Part shown: positions 7,840 to 16,293 of the stretch, piece after piece
Numbering within the stretch: the first letter of the stretch is position 1
Layout of the letters: every line of letters starts with the position of its first letter
Assembly: GCA_035363115.1 (NCBI GenBank)
Contig: DAOSEM010000001.1
Span: forward strand, 806,001 to 870,000
DNA: 64,000 bases
Direction: 5' to 3'
Source: Syntrophales bacterium
Lineage (GTDB): Bacteria > Desulfobacterota > Syntrophia > Syntrophales > PHBD01
The notes under the pieces: generated by a model
Databases searched by the model: none
Told to the model about the DNA's origin: nothing
Seen by the model: the letters and a program-made list of their open reading frames with translations, nothing else
Made by a program: the position numbers and the translations under genes

Positions 7840-8241
7840 ATGAGAGAGCTGTCACGGGTATGCATTGCATTGGTCATCGTATGTTTCTTTCTTGCCGGTC
7901 AGGCCTTTGCTGGTGAGGCAAATGATGTGGCATCCGGAAAACAGAGGACCGTTGTCCACAGTTTTCTGGGTACGGTTGCGAAGACGGATGCAGGGAAGAA
8001 GACGATCACCATCCATGCCGTTGCAGACAAGGAAGAATATCTCAGGGAAGGCGACATGCCGTTCCGGGAGTTCAGTGCCGATGGGAAAGAGATCACCTTT
8101 GATGTCTCGAGAGCGGTGTTCCTGGGGGCAAACGACATCAGCAACATCAAGAGACTCCAGCTTATCCGGGTTGGTTATGACAAAGAGGGAGGAGCGTATG
8201 TCGCTCACACGGTATTGGTTCTGTCGAAGAGGCAGCCGTGA
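7840..8241 (+). CDS. Small secreted beta-rich protein, array 1 second family, copy 1
   Basis: This 133-residue protein has a clear signal peptide (MRELSRV start, cleavage after GQAFA near residue 24) and a mature part without cysteine. The alternating pattern of the mature part (SFLGTV, KTITIHAVA, KEITFDVS, LIRVGYDKEGGAYVAHTV) suggests a small beta-barrel, perhaps OB-like. I know no named family for it. Two close copies lie at 9625 and 10456, and all three sit between cysteine-rich genes, so the two families probably work together. An AAGGAGGAG site precedes the ATG at 7840; longer frames upstream overlap non-homologous sequence. Confidence 0.82.
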   Translation: MRELSRVCIALVIVCFFLAGQAFAGEANDVASGKQRTVVHSFLGTVAKTDAGKKTITIHAVADKEEYLREGDMPFREFSADGKEITFDVSRAVFLGANDISNIKRLQLIRVGYDKEGGAYVAHTVLVLSKRQP

Positions 8242-8392
8242 AGAGGGGTTCGGTCTTTGTCCGGTCGGACGACGCTGCCAAATCAAACTGTCCGTGAACA
8301 AAGGTGACGTTGCGGGGGCCTGGCGGTGTAGCGCTCTTTTTCGCCGGGAGACTGTTTATTCGTGAAATAGGAGAAAATGAGGAGGAAGTAAC

Positions 8393-8746
8393 ATGAAAAA
8401 AGCGGGCTGCATCGTGGCAATGGCGGTTTTCTTTCTCCTGCTTGCCGGCATATCCGCAAACACGGCCTGGGCAATCGGCTGTTCGGATCGGGAAGTCTCC
8501 TGCTGCATCGACGGCAAGCAATCGGAGACGGTGGCCAAAACGAAATTCACCAGGTGCTGGAGCTGGAAAGACTTTGGATGCGTGCCGTGTCATGGAGGGG
8601 GAAAATGGAGTTACGCAGCCGAGTGGTGCAACGACAACTATGGTCAGTGCCAGGGGAAGTGCAAGGCGTGTTTTCATGATCCCGGTGATCGGTGTGTGCT
8701 GAAACTGACCTGCTGGGACAAGGACGGCCGGCAAACATGTGAATGA
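8393..8746 (+). CDS. Cysteine-rich secreted protein, array 1 member 3
   Basis: This 117-residue member begins with MKKAGCIVAMAVFF and has a signal peptide ending WA near residue 27. The mature part has 13 Cys and the full family core: CC-x-DGK, VAKTKF, CWSWK, CVPCHGG, KWSY, EWCND and the Cys trio with GKC. The odd Cys count leaves one without an obvious partner. A GAGGAGGAAG site precedes the start. The 150 bases upstream, after the second-family gene, resemble the region before member 8, showing that gene and spacer were duplicated together. Confidence 0.85.
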   Translation: MKKAGCIVAMAVFFLLLAGISANTAWAIGCSDREVSCCIDGKQSETVAKTKFTRCWSWKDFGCVPCHGGGKWSYAAEWCNDNYGQCQGKCKACFHDPGDRCVLKLTCWDKDGRQTCE

Positions 8747-8768
8747 TCCGAGGAAAGGAGGATGAGCC

Positions 8769-9125
8769 ATGAGGAAAACGGGTTGCATTGTGGCGATGGC
8801 TGTTTTTTTCATCATGGTTGCGGGCATATCCGTGAACTCAGCGTATGCCGTCGGCTGTAAGGACAGGGAAGTAAGCTGTTGCCTTTACGCCGATGAATCG
8901 CTGACCGTGGCAAAGACGAAATTCAGTATGTGCTGGAGCTGGAGAAAGGCTGAATGTGTGCCATGTCACGGAGGGGGGAAATGGAGTTATATGGCTCAAT
9001 GGTGCAACGACAACGTGGAAAAATGCGGACATGGGAATTGTTGGGCATGTTATATTGATAAATGGGACCCATTTTGCGCGAATACACATTGCTATAGCAA
9101 GGATGGCGAGAAAATCTGTTACTGA
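8769..9125 (+). CDS. Cysteine-rich secreted protein, array 1 member 4
   Basis: This 118-residue member lies 22 bases after member 3 with AAAGGAGGATGAGCC before its ATG, so the two are likely in one transcript. The signal peptide ends YA near residue 27. The mature part has 13 Cys, CWSW, CVPCHGG and QWCND, but the next cluster reads KCGHGNCWAC, a departure from the QC.GKC pattern of its neighbours. C-terminal loops between the last three Cys are unlike those of other members, as expected if this end is under diversifying change. Confidence 0.85.
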   Translation: MRKTGCIVAMAVFFIMVAGISVNSAYAVGCKDREVSCCLYADESLTVAKTKFSMCWSWRKAECVPCHGGGKWSYMAQWCNDNVEKCGHGNCWACYIDKWDPFCANTHCYSKDGEKICY

Positions 9126-9147
9126 TAACAGGGAAAGAGGGTGAGCC

Positions 9148-9528
9148 ATGAAAAATACAATCTGTATCGTCGCAATGGCGGTTTTCTTTTTCTTGTTTGC
9201 CGACGCATCCGTAAACTCAACGTATGCTGTCGGATGTCAGGATAAGACAGTCTCCTGCTGCATCGACGGCAAGGAATCGAAGACAGTGGCCAAGACCAAA
9301 TTCACCATGTGCTGGAGCTGGAGAAAGGCTGACTGTGTGCCATGTAATAATGACGGGCAATGGTCTTATTTAGCTCTATGGTGCAATGTCAACTATATCA
9401 ACGAATGCCAGGGAACATGCCAGGGGTGCTTCAAAGTTCGCAATCCTTTTTTTATGACACCGAAGGCTTCAGAGGGAGGTGACGGCGTCTGCTGCTTTGA
9501 TAATGATGGCCATAAGCATTGTCGATGA
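9148..9528 (+). CDS. Cysteine-rich secreted protein, array 1 member 5
   Basis: This 126-residue member lies 22 bases after member 4. It keeps the signal peptide (ending YA near residue 27), CC-x-DGKES, VAKTKF and CWSW, but has CVPCNND in place of CVPCHGG, so it lacks the His of the CxxCH motif. It carries an insertion before the C-terminal Cys, where a VCC pair occurs. There are 13 Cys in the mature part. AAGAGGGTGAGCC precedes the ATG. Confidence 0.85.
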   Translation: MKNTICIVAMAVFFFLFADASVNSTYAVGCQDKTVSCCIDGKESKTVAKTKFTMCWSWRKADCVPCNNDGQWSYLALWCNVNYINECQGTCQGCFKVRNPFFMTPKASEGGDGVCCFDNDGHKHCR

Positions 9529-9624
9529 TTCGGGCGTCAACCACGGGAGGCAATGGAGTCGGGAGGGAAACCGTCACCGAAAAGGGTGATGAGGATCAAC
9601 ATTCATTTCGAGGAGGAGCGATTC

Positions 9625-10038
9625 ATGAGAGAGCTATCACGGGTATGCATTGCATTGATCATCGTATGTGCCTTTCTGGCCGGCCAGGCCTTTGCGGGGG
9701 AGGCGAAAGATGCGGCATCCGGAAACAAGCGGACCGTTATTTACAGTTTTCTGGGCACGGTGGTGAAGGCGGATGCAGTGAAGAAGACGATCACGATCAA
9801 GGCCGTAGCGGACAAGGAGAATTACCTGTTGGGAGACGACATGCCGTTCCGGGAGTTCAATGCCGAGGGGAAAGAGATCACCTTTGATGTTTCGAAGGCG
9901 AAGTTTCTGGGGGCAAAGGACGTCGGCGGCATAACGGGACATCCGCTTGTCAGGGTTGGTTATGACAAAGAGGGCGGAGCGTATGTCGCCCACACGGTGC
10001 TGGTTCTGTCGAAGCGGGAGCTTTCCATGGCCCGATAA
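9625..10038 (+). CDS. Small secreted beta-rich protein, array 1 second family, copy 2
   Basis: This 137-residue paralogue of the gene at 7840 has the same MRELSRV signal peptide ending GQAFA and the same Cys-free mature core, with DMPFREF and the C-terminal RVGYDKEGGAYVAHTV run. It differs mainly in the middle (KADAVKKTITI, LGDDMP) and by a short extra tail after LSKR. The GAGGAGG site with the same GCGATTC spacer before the ATG shows that the 5' leader was copied with the gene. Confidence 0.82.
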   Translation: MRELSRVCIALIIVCAFLAGQAFAGEAKDAASGNKRTVIYSFLGTVVKADAVKKTITIKAVADKENYLLGDDMPFREFNAEGKEITFDVSKAKFLGAKDVGGITGHPLVRVGYDKEGGAYVAHTVLVLSKRELSMAR

Positions 10039-10065
10039 GATGGGGGAAGACAGGGAGGGCGAGCC

Positions 10066-10419
10066 ATGAAAAAAGCGGGCTGCATGGTGGCCATGGTGGT
10101 TCTGCTTTTCCTGTCTGTCTTTATGCTGAACGATTCAGTCTATGCGGTGGGCTGTAATGACTTGAATGTTTCCTGCTGCATTGATGGAAATAATTCGCAG
10201 ACCGTGGCGAAGACTTCCTTCAGCATGTGCTGGAGCTGGAAAGACTTTTGTTGCATGCCGTGTAATGGGGGGCACAAACTAGCCTATCTCGCTAAATGGT
10301 GTAATGAGAACCATGGCCAATGCGAAGGAAAATGCAAAGCGTGTTACGGTAGCCGTTCAACTTTTTGTGCTACCCAGCGATTCTGTGTTGACCGGGAAGG
10401 CGACGAAACTTGTCAATAG
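10066..10419 (+). CDS. Cysteine-rich secreted protein, array 1 member 6
   Basis: This 117-residue member follows the second-family copy 2 by 27 bases. The signal peptide ends YA near residue 27. Its mature part has 14 Cys, one more than most, because FCCMPC carries an extra Cys before the C-x2-C pair. It has CNGG rather than CHGG, so no haem-type His. The middle segment KLAYLAKWCNEN matches member 8 best. GGGAGGGCGAGCC precedes the start. Confidence 0.85.
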   Translation: MKKAGCMVAMVVLLFLSVFMLNDSVYAVGCNDLNVSCCIDGNNSQTVAKTSFSMCWSWKDFCCMPCNGGHKLAYLAKWCNENHGQCEGKCKACYGSRSTFCATQRFCVDREGDETCQ

Positions 10420-10455
10420 GATGAAGGACAGAGCAAAAAAAAGGAGGGGCGATTC

Positions 10456-10848
10456 ATGAAAATGTCACGTGTATGCATTGGATTGGTCATCATATGTGCC
10501 TTTCTCGCCGGACAGGCATTTGCGGGGGAGGCGAAAGATGCTGCGCCCGGGGGCAAGAGAACCGTTGTCTACAGTTTTCTGGGCGCAGTGACGGGGATGG
10601 ATGCGGGGGAAAAGACGATCACCATCCATGCCGTTGCGGACAGGGAAGATTACCTGACGGAGGGGGACATGCCGTTCCGGGAGTTCAGTGCCGACGGGAA
10701 AGAGATCACGTTTAATGTCTCGAAGGCGATGTTTCTGGGGGCGGAAGATATCAAAGGAATCAAGGCTCTCCAGCTTGTAAGGGTTGGTTATGACAAAGAG
10801 GGTGGGGCATATGTTGCTCACACGGTGTTGGTTCTGTCGAAGCGGTAG
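10456..10848 (+). CDS. Small secreted beta-rich protein, array 1 second family, copy 3
   Basis: This 130-residue copy has a slightly shortened start (MKMSRV) but the same signal peptide ending GQAFA and the same Cys-free mature domain with GDMPFREF and RVGYDKEGGAYVAHTV. The conservation of the C-terminal strand in all three copies against drift elsewhere suggests it is functionally important. AAAGGAGGGG precedes the ATG. A 160-base spacer with a GTGAAGCCGGG start follows, similar to the spacer after copy 1. Confidence 0.82.
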   Translation: MKMSRVCIGLVIICAFLAGQAFAGEAKDAAPGGKRTVVYSFLGAVTGMDAGEKTITIHAVADREDYLTEGDMPFREFSADGKEITFNVSKAMFLGAEDIKGIKALQLVRVGYDKEGGAYVAHTVLVLSKR

Positions 10849-11008
10849 CCGTGAAGCCGGGCTCGGGCATTCCGGGGTCTGTACACGCTGTGAATCAAGC
10901 CGTTCATGATCCGAAGTTATGCCTCAGCTATGCCTCCAGCGAGGTGGTGCACCTTTCTGTGGGTGGAATTCCTGTTGGTGAAATCGCTGATGACAAGGAG
11001 GATGAGAT

Positions 11009-11368
11009 ATGAAGAAAACCGGCTGCATTGTAGCGATAGCTGTTTTCTTTGTCCTGTTGGCCGGCATATCGGCAAGCCCTGCCTACGCAGTCGGCTGCAA
11101 GGACCACTATATCGCCTGCTGCATTGACGGCAAGTCAAAGAAGATGGTGGCGGATACTCACTTCACCATGTGCTGGAGTTGGAAGTCGGCTAAGTGCAAA
11201 CCCTGTCACGGGGGAGGAAACTGGAGTTGGTTTGCCAAGTGGTGCAACGAAAACTATGCCCAATGCGAGGGAAAGTGCAAGGGGTGCTGGTGGGATCAAG
11301 ACGTTGATTGTTTGCGAGGGTTTCGATGCTATGACAAAAAAGGGGATTATACGTGTGATTGGCCTTGA
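11009..11368 (+). CDS. Cysteine-rich secreted protein, array 1 member 7
   Basis: This 119-residue member has a signal peptide ending YA near residue 27 and 13 Cys in the mature part. It keeps CC-x-DGKS, CWSWK, a CKPCHGG variant of the C-x2-C-H motif, KWCNEN and the GKCKGC trio. The usual VAKTKF is replaced by VADTHF. A TGG-rich stretch (GCWWDQD) follows the trio. AAGGAGGATGAG precedes the ATG. Confidence 0.85.
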   Translation: MKKTGCIVAIAVFFVLLAGISASPAYAVGCKDHYIACCIDGKSKKMVADTHFTMCWSWKSAKCKPCHGGGNWSWFAKWCNENYAQCEGKCKGCWWDQDVDCLRGFRCYDKKGDYTCDWP

Positions 11369-11643
11369 TGGATGAAAAGCGGCATCCCCTGGAGCAATAC
11401 ACAAGGGCGGCTTGATTCATCAGCGGTGGTTGTGACAGGAAGGCACCTGTTCGGCCAGGAAGGTCCTTGTTCTCTTGAAGAGACGATCATGAAGCGGGGT
11501 TCGGGATTTTTTTAGTGGGACGACACGAAAAAGGCAGGCTGTTCATGATCCAAGATGATGTTACGGTACCCTTGACGGAGAAACGCTCCTTTTCACCGGG
11601 AGACTTTTGGGTGGTGAAATTCGAAAAACAAGGAGAAAGCAGC
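11369..11643 (+). other. Array 1 spacer with possible trace of a lost second-family gene
   Basis: The second half of this spacer (about 11489-11643) resembles the spacer after second-family copy 1 (8242-8392): both have GAAG-GGGTTCGG near the start, a GACGAC run, and a CTC-TTTTC-CCGGGAGACT block before the next ribosome site. Here no second-family gene precedes it, so a copy may have been deleted. Confidence 0.4.
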
Positions 11644-11991
11644 ATGAAAAAAACGGGCTGCATCGTGGTCTTGGCGGCTTTCTTTCTCCTGATTGCGGGT
11701 ATATCCGCAAACCCAGCCTGTGCCCTCGACTGTGGGGAGTTGAAAGTCTTATGCTGCATCGATGGAAAATTATCGCAAACTGTGGCCAAGACTACATTCA
11801 GCATGTGCTGGAGCTGGAGTAAGTTTGAATGTGTGCCGTGTCACGGGGGGCATAAGTTTTCGTATCTTGCGAAGTGGTGTAACGAGAACAACGACCAATG
11901 CGAAGGGAAATGCAGAGGGTGTTATTCGCATTTTCGTTATTGCTATGGACGAATCTGTGTGGACAAAGACGGAAAAGAATATTGTCAATGA
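11644..11991 (+). CDS. Cysteine-rich secreted protein, array 1 member 8
   Basis: This 115-residue last member has the MKKTGCIV signal peptide ending near ACA (residues 25-27) and 13 Cys in the mature part. It has CC-x-DGK, VAKTTF, CWSW, CVPCHGG, AKWCNEN and GKCRGC. The start at 11644 has AAGGAGAAAG before it and aligns with all paralogues; the frame upstream to 11515 is spacer. The exporter genes begin about 190 bases later on the same strand with no visible terminator between. Confidence 0.85.
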   Translation: MKKTGCIVVLAAFFLLIAGISANPACALDCGELKVLCCIDGKLSQTVAKTTFSMCWSWSKFECVPCHGGHKFSYLAKWCNENNDQCEGKCRGCYSHFRYCYGRICVDKDGKEYCQ

Positions 11992-12184
11992 GAGGAATGA
12001 AGGAGCATGGATGCGACGCAAACCAATTGCCCGTTACCCATGAAACTCTATTCATCTTTCTATGGTTTGGTTGATATTACGAACGAATTTATTTATATGA
12101 ACACGGGGTTTTCCAGTCATATCCCGAAAAAAAGGAAAAGGTCAGTCTTCTCGTGGGCTCAGGCTTTTTTTATAAACATGAGAC

Positions 12185-13792
12185 ATGGGTAGGAAACATG
12201 GCCTTCAAGCGAGGATAATGGAATCAGGCCTGTCGTTATCGACATCTTCGCGAATCAGTATCCTGTGCCTTGTCATTTTTCTCTTCGTATTTTTTGCCTC
12301 TTCGGTTCCGGTGCGGAGTGAAGAGAAACAGGAGATTCCGGGCGTTCAACGGGAAGCGAAGAAACTGACCCTGTCCGATTGCATTCTTCTTGCCCTGCAG
12401 AACAACGTTTCCATTCAAACGGCTTACCTGGACAGAATCTCCCAGCGGATGGAGCTCCGTGTCGCTGAGGACAAGTTTGTTCCCCAACCGAGCCTGAGCT
12501 TTTCGACCCGCGCCTCATCCACCTACAATACGGATGGCACCCGGACCCGGGGATCCACTCAGGACGGTCTGTTCGCCACGACCCTGAACCTTCCCACGGG
12601 CGGATCCGTAACCTTCAGCTGGGACAACCCGGCGACGAAAGCGGACATCGGCCAGGATTACAGCTACAGTTCCGGCTGGAGCGTCCAGTTTATTCAACCG
12701 CTTCTGAAAAGTGCCGGCCTGGATGTTGCCATGCAGTCCATCCGGCAGGCCAGGGTGGCCGAGGAGCAGTACATCCTCGACCTGAAGGACACGCTGGCCA
12801 CCACGATCGCAACGACCATCACAGACTACCGGGCCTATGTGTCGGCCCTGCGCAGCTACGACATTCAAGCCAAGGGGCTGGAGACGGCCCGCCGAACCCT
12901 GGAGACGAACCAGGCGCTCATCGATGCCGGGCGCATGGCCCAGACGGAAATCCTCCAGGCGGAGAACGACGTGGCCAATCGTGAGTTGAGCGTCATAACC
13001 GCCAGGAATGACGTCGACTCGGCGCGGCTTACCCTTCTCCAGGTCCTCAACCTGGACAAGAACACGGACTTCCTGCCCGTTGAAGAAGGGGAGAAGTTTG
13101 TTCCTCCTCCCTCCCTGGAAGAAGCCATCGCCGTGGCCCTGAAAAACCGTTCCGATTACATCAAGGCCCTGCAAAACCTGGAGCTGGCCAAACTGGACCT
13201 GGCCGTCAACAAGCGAAACCTCCTCTGGGATCTCTCGCTCGTGACAAATGTCGGACGGACCGGGGCGGGCGATACCTACCGGACGGCCCTGGCGGACCAG
13301 CAGATTCGGAAAAGCGACTGGGACGTCTGGCTTCAGCTCAACATTCCCCTGAGGGACCTGCAATCGGAAAGCAGTTATGTCACAGCGAAAGTAGCCCTCG
13401 AAAAGGCGGGCATCAACCTGAAGAAGCTGGTGAGCGACATTGAAATCGACGTCCAGAATAGAATCAGGAATATCGACGTCAATTACAGGAGTTATTTGCT
13501 CGCAAAAAAGGGACGGGAGCTTTCGGAGCGGAAACTGGAAATCGAACGGGAAAAACTGCGACTGGGACGATCGACCAACTTCCAACTGGTGTCCTTCCAG
13601 AACGACGTCCTCGATCAGCAGACGATGGAACTGCAAGCCCTGATCACGTACCTCAACTCCCTGACGGATCTGGATCAGTCGCTGGGAGTTACGCTCGATC
13701 GATGGAGCATCAGCGTCAAGCGCGAGGATGAAGGTGTCAAACTGCCGGAGGACCGGAAGAAGGAAGTCAACGAGAAGCTGACGGTGAAATAA
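12185..13792 (+). CDS. TolC-family outer membrane efflux protein
   Basis: This 535-residue protein has a signal peptide (hydrophobic about residues 24-42, after a Ser-rich start) and two long helical TolC repeats, each opening with an SLEEAI/TLSDCILLAL-type motif followed by long coiled-coil segments. Outer membrane factors form a trimeric channel through the outer membrane and periplasm. The genes for its fusion protein and ABC components follow directly (13-base gap), so it completes a tripartite exporter. The start could also be the ATG at 12218, which gives a more normal signal peptide. Array 1 lies just upstream, suggesting array products as cargo; this is inference. Confidence 0.92.
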   Translation: MGRKHGLQARIMESGLSLSTSSRISILCLVIFLFVFFASSVPVRSEEKQEIPGVQREAKKLTLSDCILLALQNNVSIQTAYLDRISQRMELRVAEDKFVPQPSLSFSTRASSTYNTDGTRTRGSTQDGLFATTLNLPTGGSVTFSWDNPATKADIGQDYSYSSGWSVQFIQPLLKSAGLDVAMQSIRQARVAEEQYILDLKDTLATTIATTITDYRAYVSALRSYDIQAKGLETARRTLETNQALIDAGRMAQTEILQAENDVANRELSVITARNDVDSARLTLLQVLNLDKNTDFLPVEEGEKFVPPPSLEEAIAVALKNRSDYIKALQNLELAKLDLAVNKRNLLWDLSLVTNVGRTGAGDTYRTALADQQIRKSDWDVWLQLNIPLRDLQSESSYVTAKVALEKAGINLKKLVSDIEIDVQNRIRNIDVNYRSYLLAKKGRELSERKLEIEREKLRLGRSTNFQLVSFQNDVLDQQTMELQALITYLNSLTDLDQSLGVTLDRWSISVKREDEGVKLPEDRKKEVNEKLTVK

Positions 13793-13805
13793 TCAAGGGA
13801 CAGCC

Positions 13806-15590
13806 ATGAACCAGGATCCGATCATCTACAGAAGCATTCTGGAAAACATGACCGACGGGGTCATGACCGTTTCGCTCGACGGCCGCATCATGACGTTCAA
13901 TGAGGCGGCGGAACGGATTCTGGGCCTCCGTGCCGAGGATGTTCTCGGCCGGTCGCTGAGTGAAGTGTTTCTCGGAAGGGAAGGGAGCGATGCCTTCAAC
14001 CAGGCCATCCTGGACGCCGTTTACAACGAGGCGGTGACTCAGAACGGCATCGTCCTGTATTCAGCCGGGGAAAAGCGCATCGTTCTTTCTGTTACGACTT
14101 CTTTTCTTCGGTCCGACAAGACGGGACAGAAAAAGAAGGCCGCCGTCATTGCGGTCTTCAGCGACCGGACGGAAGTGGAGGCTCTTCGGGAGACAGAGCA
14201 AGACCTCACGGAGGAGATCAAGGCGAAGCACAGGGAGCTGCAGACGTCCTACTCTGAACTGGAGGAGTCCAACACAAGCCTCAAGGCCGCCCTGAAAAAA
14301 GTTCAGATGATCCGCATTGCCGCAACGGCACTGGTGCTTCTACTCTTTCTGTCCATCGGGATCCTGACGTGGATAAAAGGCACGCCGGGAAGGTCCGGGC
14401 CGTCTCCGACCGCAGATTCGCAGGCGGGTGCAGTGAAGACGTACAAGGTGGCACTGCAGCCCCTTGTCGACAAAATCTCTCTCCGGGGTACTCTCAAGCC
14501 GATCCAGGTTGTGAACGTGACGAGTCCCTTCGCGGGCACAGTCACGGAAAAGCTTTTCGAATACGGCCAGTCCGTCACCAAGGGACAGCTTCTCATGCGC
14601 CTCGATACCAGGGAAATCGAATCGAAATGCCGCGAAGCGGAATCGGCTTTCATCAAGGCAAATGAAAAAAGAAAGGAAATGAAGGATTGGAAGAACACGG
14701 ATGAAATGGTCAAGGCGATGCGATCCCTGGACAAGGCGAAGAGATCCTATGAAGAAACGGAAACCCTTTTCAAGAAAGGCATTGTGTCGGCCGACGAATA
14801 CAACAATGAAAAGAACAATTACGAGAACGAGCTCCTGACATACAAGACCACAAAGGCCAAAGGCGAGGGCGATAACGTGACCCTGGCAAAGCTCGACTAT
14901 TACAATGCAAGGGCGAAACTTGCCGATCTCGAGAAACAGCTCAAGAAGGCCAATGTCCTTGCCCCGGTATCCGGAACGGTCATCCTCATGGACGCCGCGG
15001 GGGATAAGGACAGGAAAGGAAAAGCCGTCGAAAAGGGTACTTCTTTCGGCGAGGGGGAGATCATGCTGGCCGTCGGTGACACGACCGGCCTTTCGGTTTC
15101 CACCGAAGTGGACGAGATCGAGGTGACGAAGATCAAGAAGGGTCAGCAGGCGATCATCACGGGAGACGCATTCCCGGATGTGATCCTCAAGGGAAGGGTC
15201 GATCACATTTCGTCCCAGGCGAGCGTCAAGGGAGGGGAAGGGGGGGCGAAGAAAGCGGCTTCCTTCGAGATCCTGATCCAGGTGGAAAGGCTTACCCAGG
15301 AAACGGCCGACAAGATCCGTCTCGGCATGTCGGCCAATCTATCCATCGAGATCCTGAACAAGCCTGACGGCATCCTGGTGCCCATCGGGGCCGTGCAGAC
15401 GGATGGGGCGGATCGCTATGTCATGCTGAAGGAGGCGGGAAAGCGGGAGGCGAAGAGGGTGAACGTGAAGACGGGCATTACGACTCTCGATTCCGTGGAG
15501 ATCCTGCAGGGATTGAAAATCGGCGATGAAGTCCTGGTAAAGGAGGAAGCGGTCCGGAATGTCCATGCTGAGGACAGTGAACATCCATAA
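13806..15590 (+). CDS. PAS-domain membrane fusion protein of a MacA/HlyD-type exporter
   Basis: The 594-residue protein joins two parts not usually found together. Residues 5-125 form a PAS sensor domain, 126-167 a charged coiled coil, and 170-190 a transmembrane helix. The rest is a periplasmic adaptor: a barrel-sandwich half (about 230-268), a long alpha-hairpin (about 269-385), the other half and a beta-barrel region ending in the GILVPIGAV-type strand. Such adaptors link an inner-membrane MacB transporter to a TolC channel. The PAS domain would lie in the cytoplasm and could sense redox state or a ligand and gate the exporter. The next gene overlaps its end by 32 bases. No catalytic signalling domain is present. 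Confidence 0.88.
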   Translation: MNQDPIIYRSILENMTDGVMTVSLDGRIMTFNEAAERILGLRAEDVLGRSLSEVFLGREGSDAFNQAILDAVYNEAVTQNGIVLYSAGEKRIVLSVTTSFLRSDKTGQKKKAAVIAVFSDRTEVEALRETEQDLTEEIKAKHRELQTSYSELEESNTSLKAALKKVQMIRIAATALVLLLFLSIGILTWIKGTPGRSGPSPTADSQAGAVKTYKVALQPLVDKISLRGTLKPIQVVNVTSPFAGTVTEKLFEYGQSVTKGQLLMRLDTREIESKCREAESAFIKANEKRKEMKDWKNTDEMVKAMRSLDKAKRSYEETETLFKKGIVSADEYNNEKNNYENELLTYKTTKAKGEGDNVTLAKLDYYNARAKLADLEKQLKKANVLAPVSGTVILMDAAGDKDRKGKAVEKGTSFGEGEIMLAVGDTTGLSVSTEVDEIEVTKIKKGQQAIITGDAFPDVILKGRVDHISSQASVKGGEGGAKKAASFEILIQVERLTQETADKIRLGMSANLSIEILNKPDGILVPIGAVQTDGADRYVMLKEAGKREAKRVNVKTGITTLDSVEILQGLKIGDEVLVKEEAVRNVHAEDSEHP

Positions 15591-16254
15591 GACGTATCCG
15601 GTTGGCCCCACAGAAGTAAATGTTCTCAAGGGCATTTCCCTGGAAGTCGAGAAGGGGGAGTTCCTGTCTATCGTTGGAGCGTCAGGCAGCGGAAAATCTA
15701 CGCTGATGCATATTCTCGGTCTTCTCGAACAGCCGACATTGGGAGAGTATTATTTCGAGGAAACCCGGATCCGGTACGAGGACGACCGCGAGATCTCCAA
15801 TCTCCGCAACCGGAAGATCGGATTCGTATTCCAGCAGTATTGCCTTCTGCAGCGGCTGACGGCCCTGGATAACGTGGGGATTCCCCTCATCTACCGGGGG
15901 ATGGGCAAACCGGAGATCCGAGAGCGCTCCATGGCATACCTGCAGAAGGTCGAAGTGACGGATCGGGCGTATCACCGGCCGAACGAGATGTCCGGTGGAC
16001 AGCAGCAGCGGGTGGCCATCGCCCGGGCCCTGGTGGGCAATCCGGCACTGATCCTCGCCGACGAGCCCACGGGTGCCCTGGACAGCAGGACCGGCCAGGA
16101 GATCATGGACCTCTTCCGAAAGCTCAACGAAGAGGAAGGAATCACCATCATCGTCATTACTCACGATCCCAAGATCGCCGCTCAATGCCGCCGCCGCATA
16201 GAGATCACCGACGGGCTCGTCACCCCTCTGGCGGTCGACGGGAATCCTCATTGA
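15559..16254 (+). CDS. MacB/LolD-type ABC transporter ATP-binding protein
   Basis: This 231-residue ATPase has Walker A GASGSGKS (40-47), Q-loop Gln92, signature MSGGQQ (144-149), Walker B ILADEP (165-170) and the H-loop ITHD. These place it in the MacB/LolD/FtsE group that drives transport by transmitting force across the membrane rather than moving substrate through it. Its start (ATG TCC ATG) overlaps the fusion protein gene by 32 bases, so expression is coupled. In E. coli MacB the ATPase and permease are fused; here they are separate genes. Confidence 0.93.
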   Translation: MSMLRTVNIHKTYPVGPTEVNVLKGISLEVEKGEFLSIVGASGSGKSTLMHILGLLEQPTLGEYYFEETRIRYEDDREISNLRNRKIGFVFQQYCLLQRLTALDNVGIPLIYRGMGKPEIRERSMAYLQKVEVTDRAYHRPNEMSGGQQQRVAIARALVGNPALILADEPTGALDSRTGQEIMDLFRKLNEEEGITIIVITHDPKIAAQCRRRIEITDGLVTPLAVDGNPH

Positions 16255-16293
16255 ATATCCGGGCGCCGCGGGGTGTCCGGAATCAAGGACAAC

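Noticed and set aside
6996..11991. Array 1 as a ribosomally made, modified peptide (RiPP) or double-glycine bacteriocin cluster
   Set aside because: The leaders are Sec signal peptides, the proteins are long, no modification enzyme or peptidase-containing exporter is present, and there is no GG cleavage site.
7366..11991. Array 1 proteins as c-type cytochromes
   Set aside because: CxxCH occurs in only five of eight members and the Cys of the motif are part of a larger conserved Cys pattern; kept only as an open question.
12007..12192. Short open frame between array 1 and the TolC-like gene
   Set aside because: It lacks a signal peptide and the Cys pattern of the array, has no good start site and resembles nothing I know.
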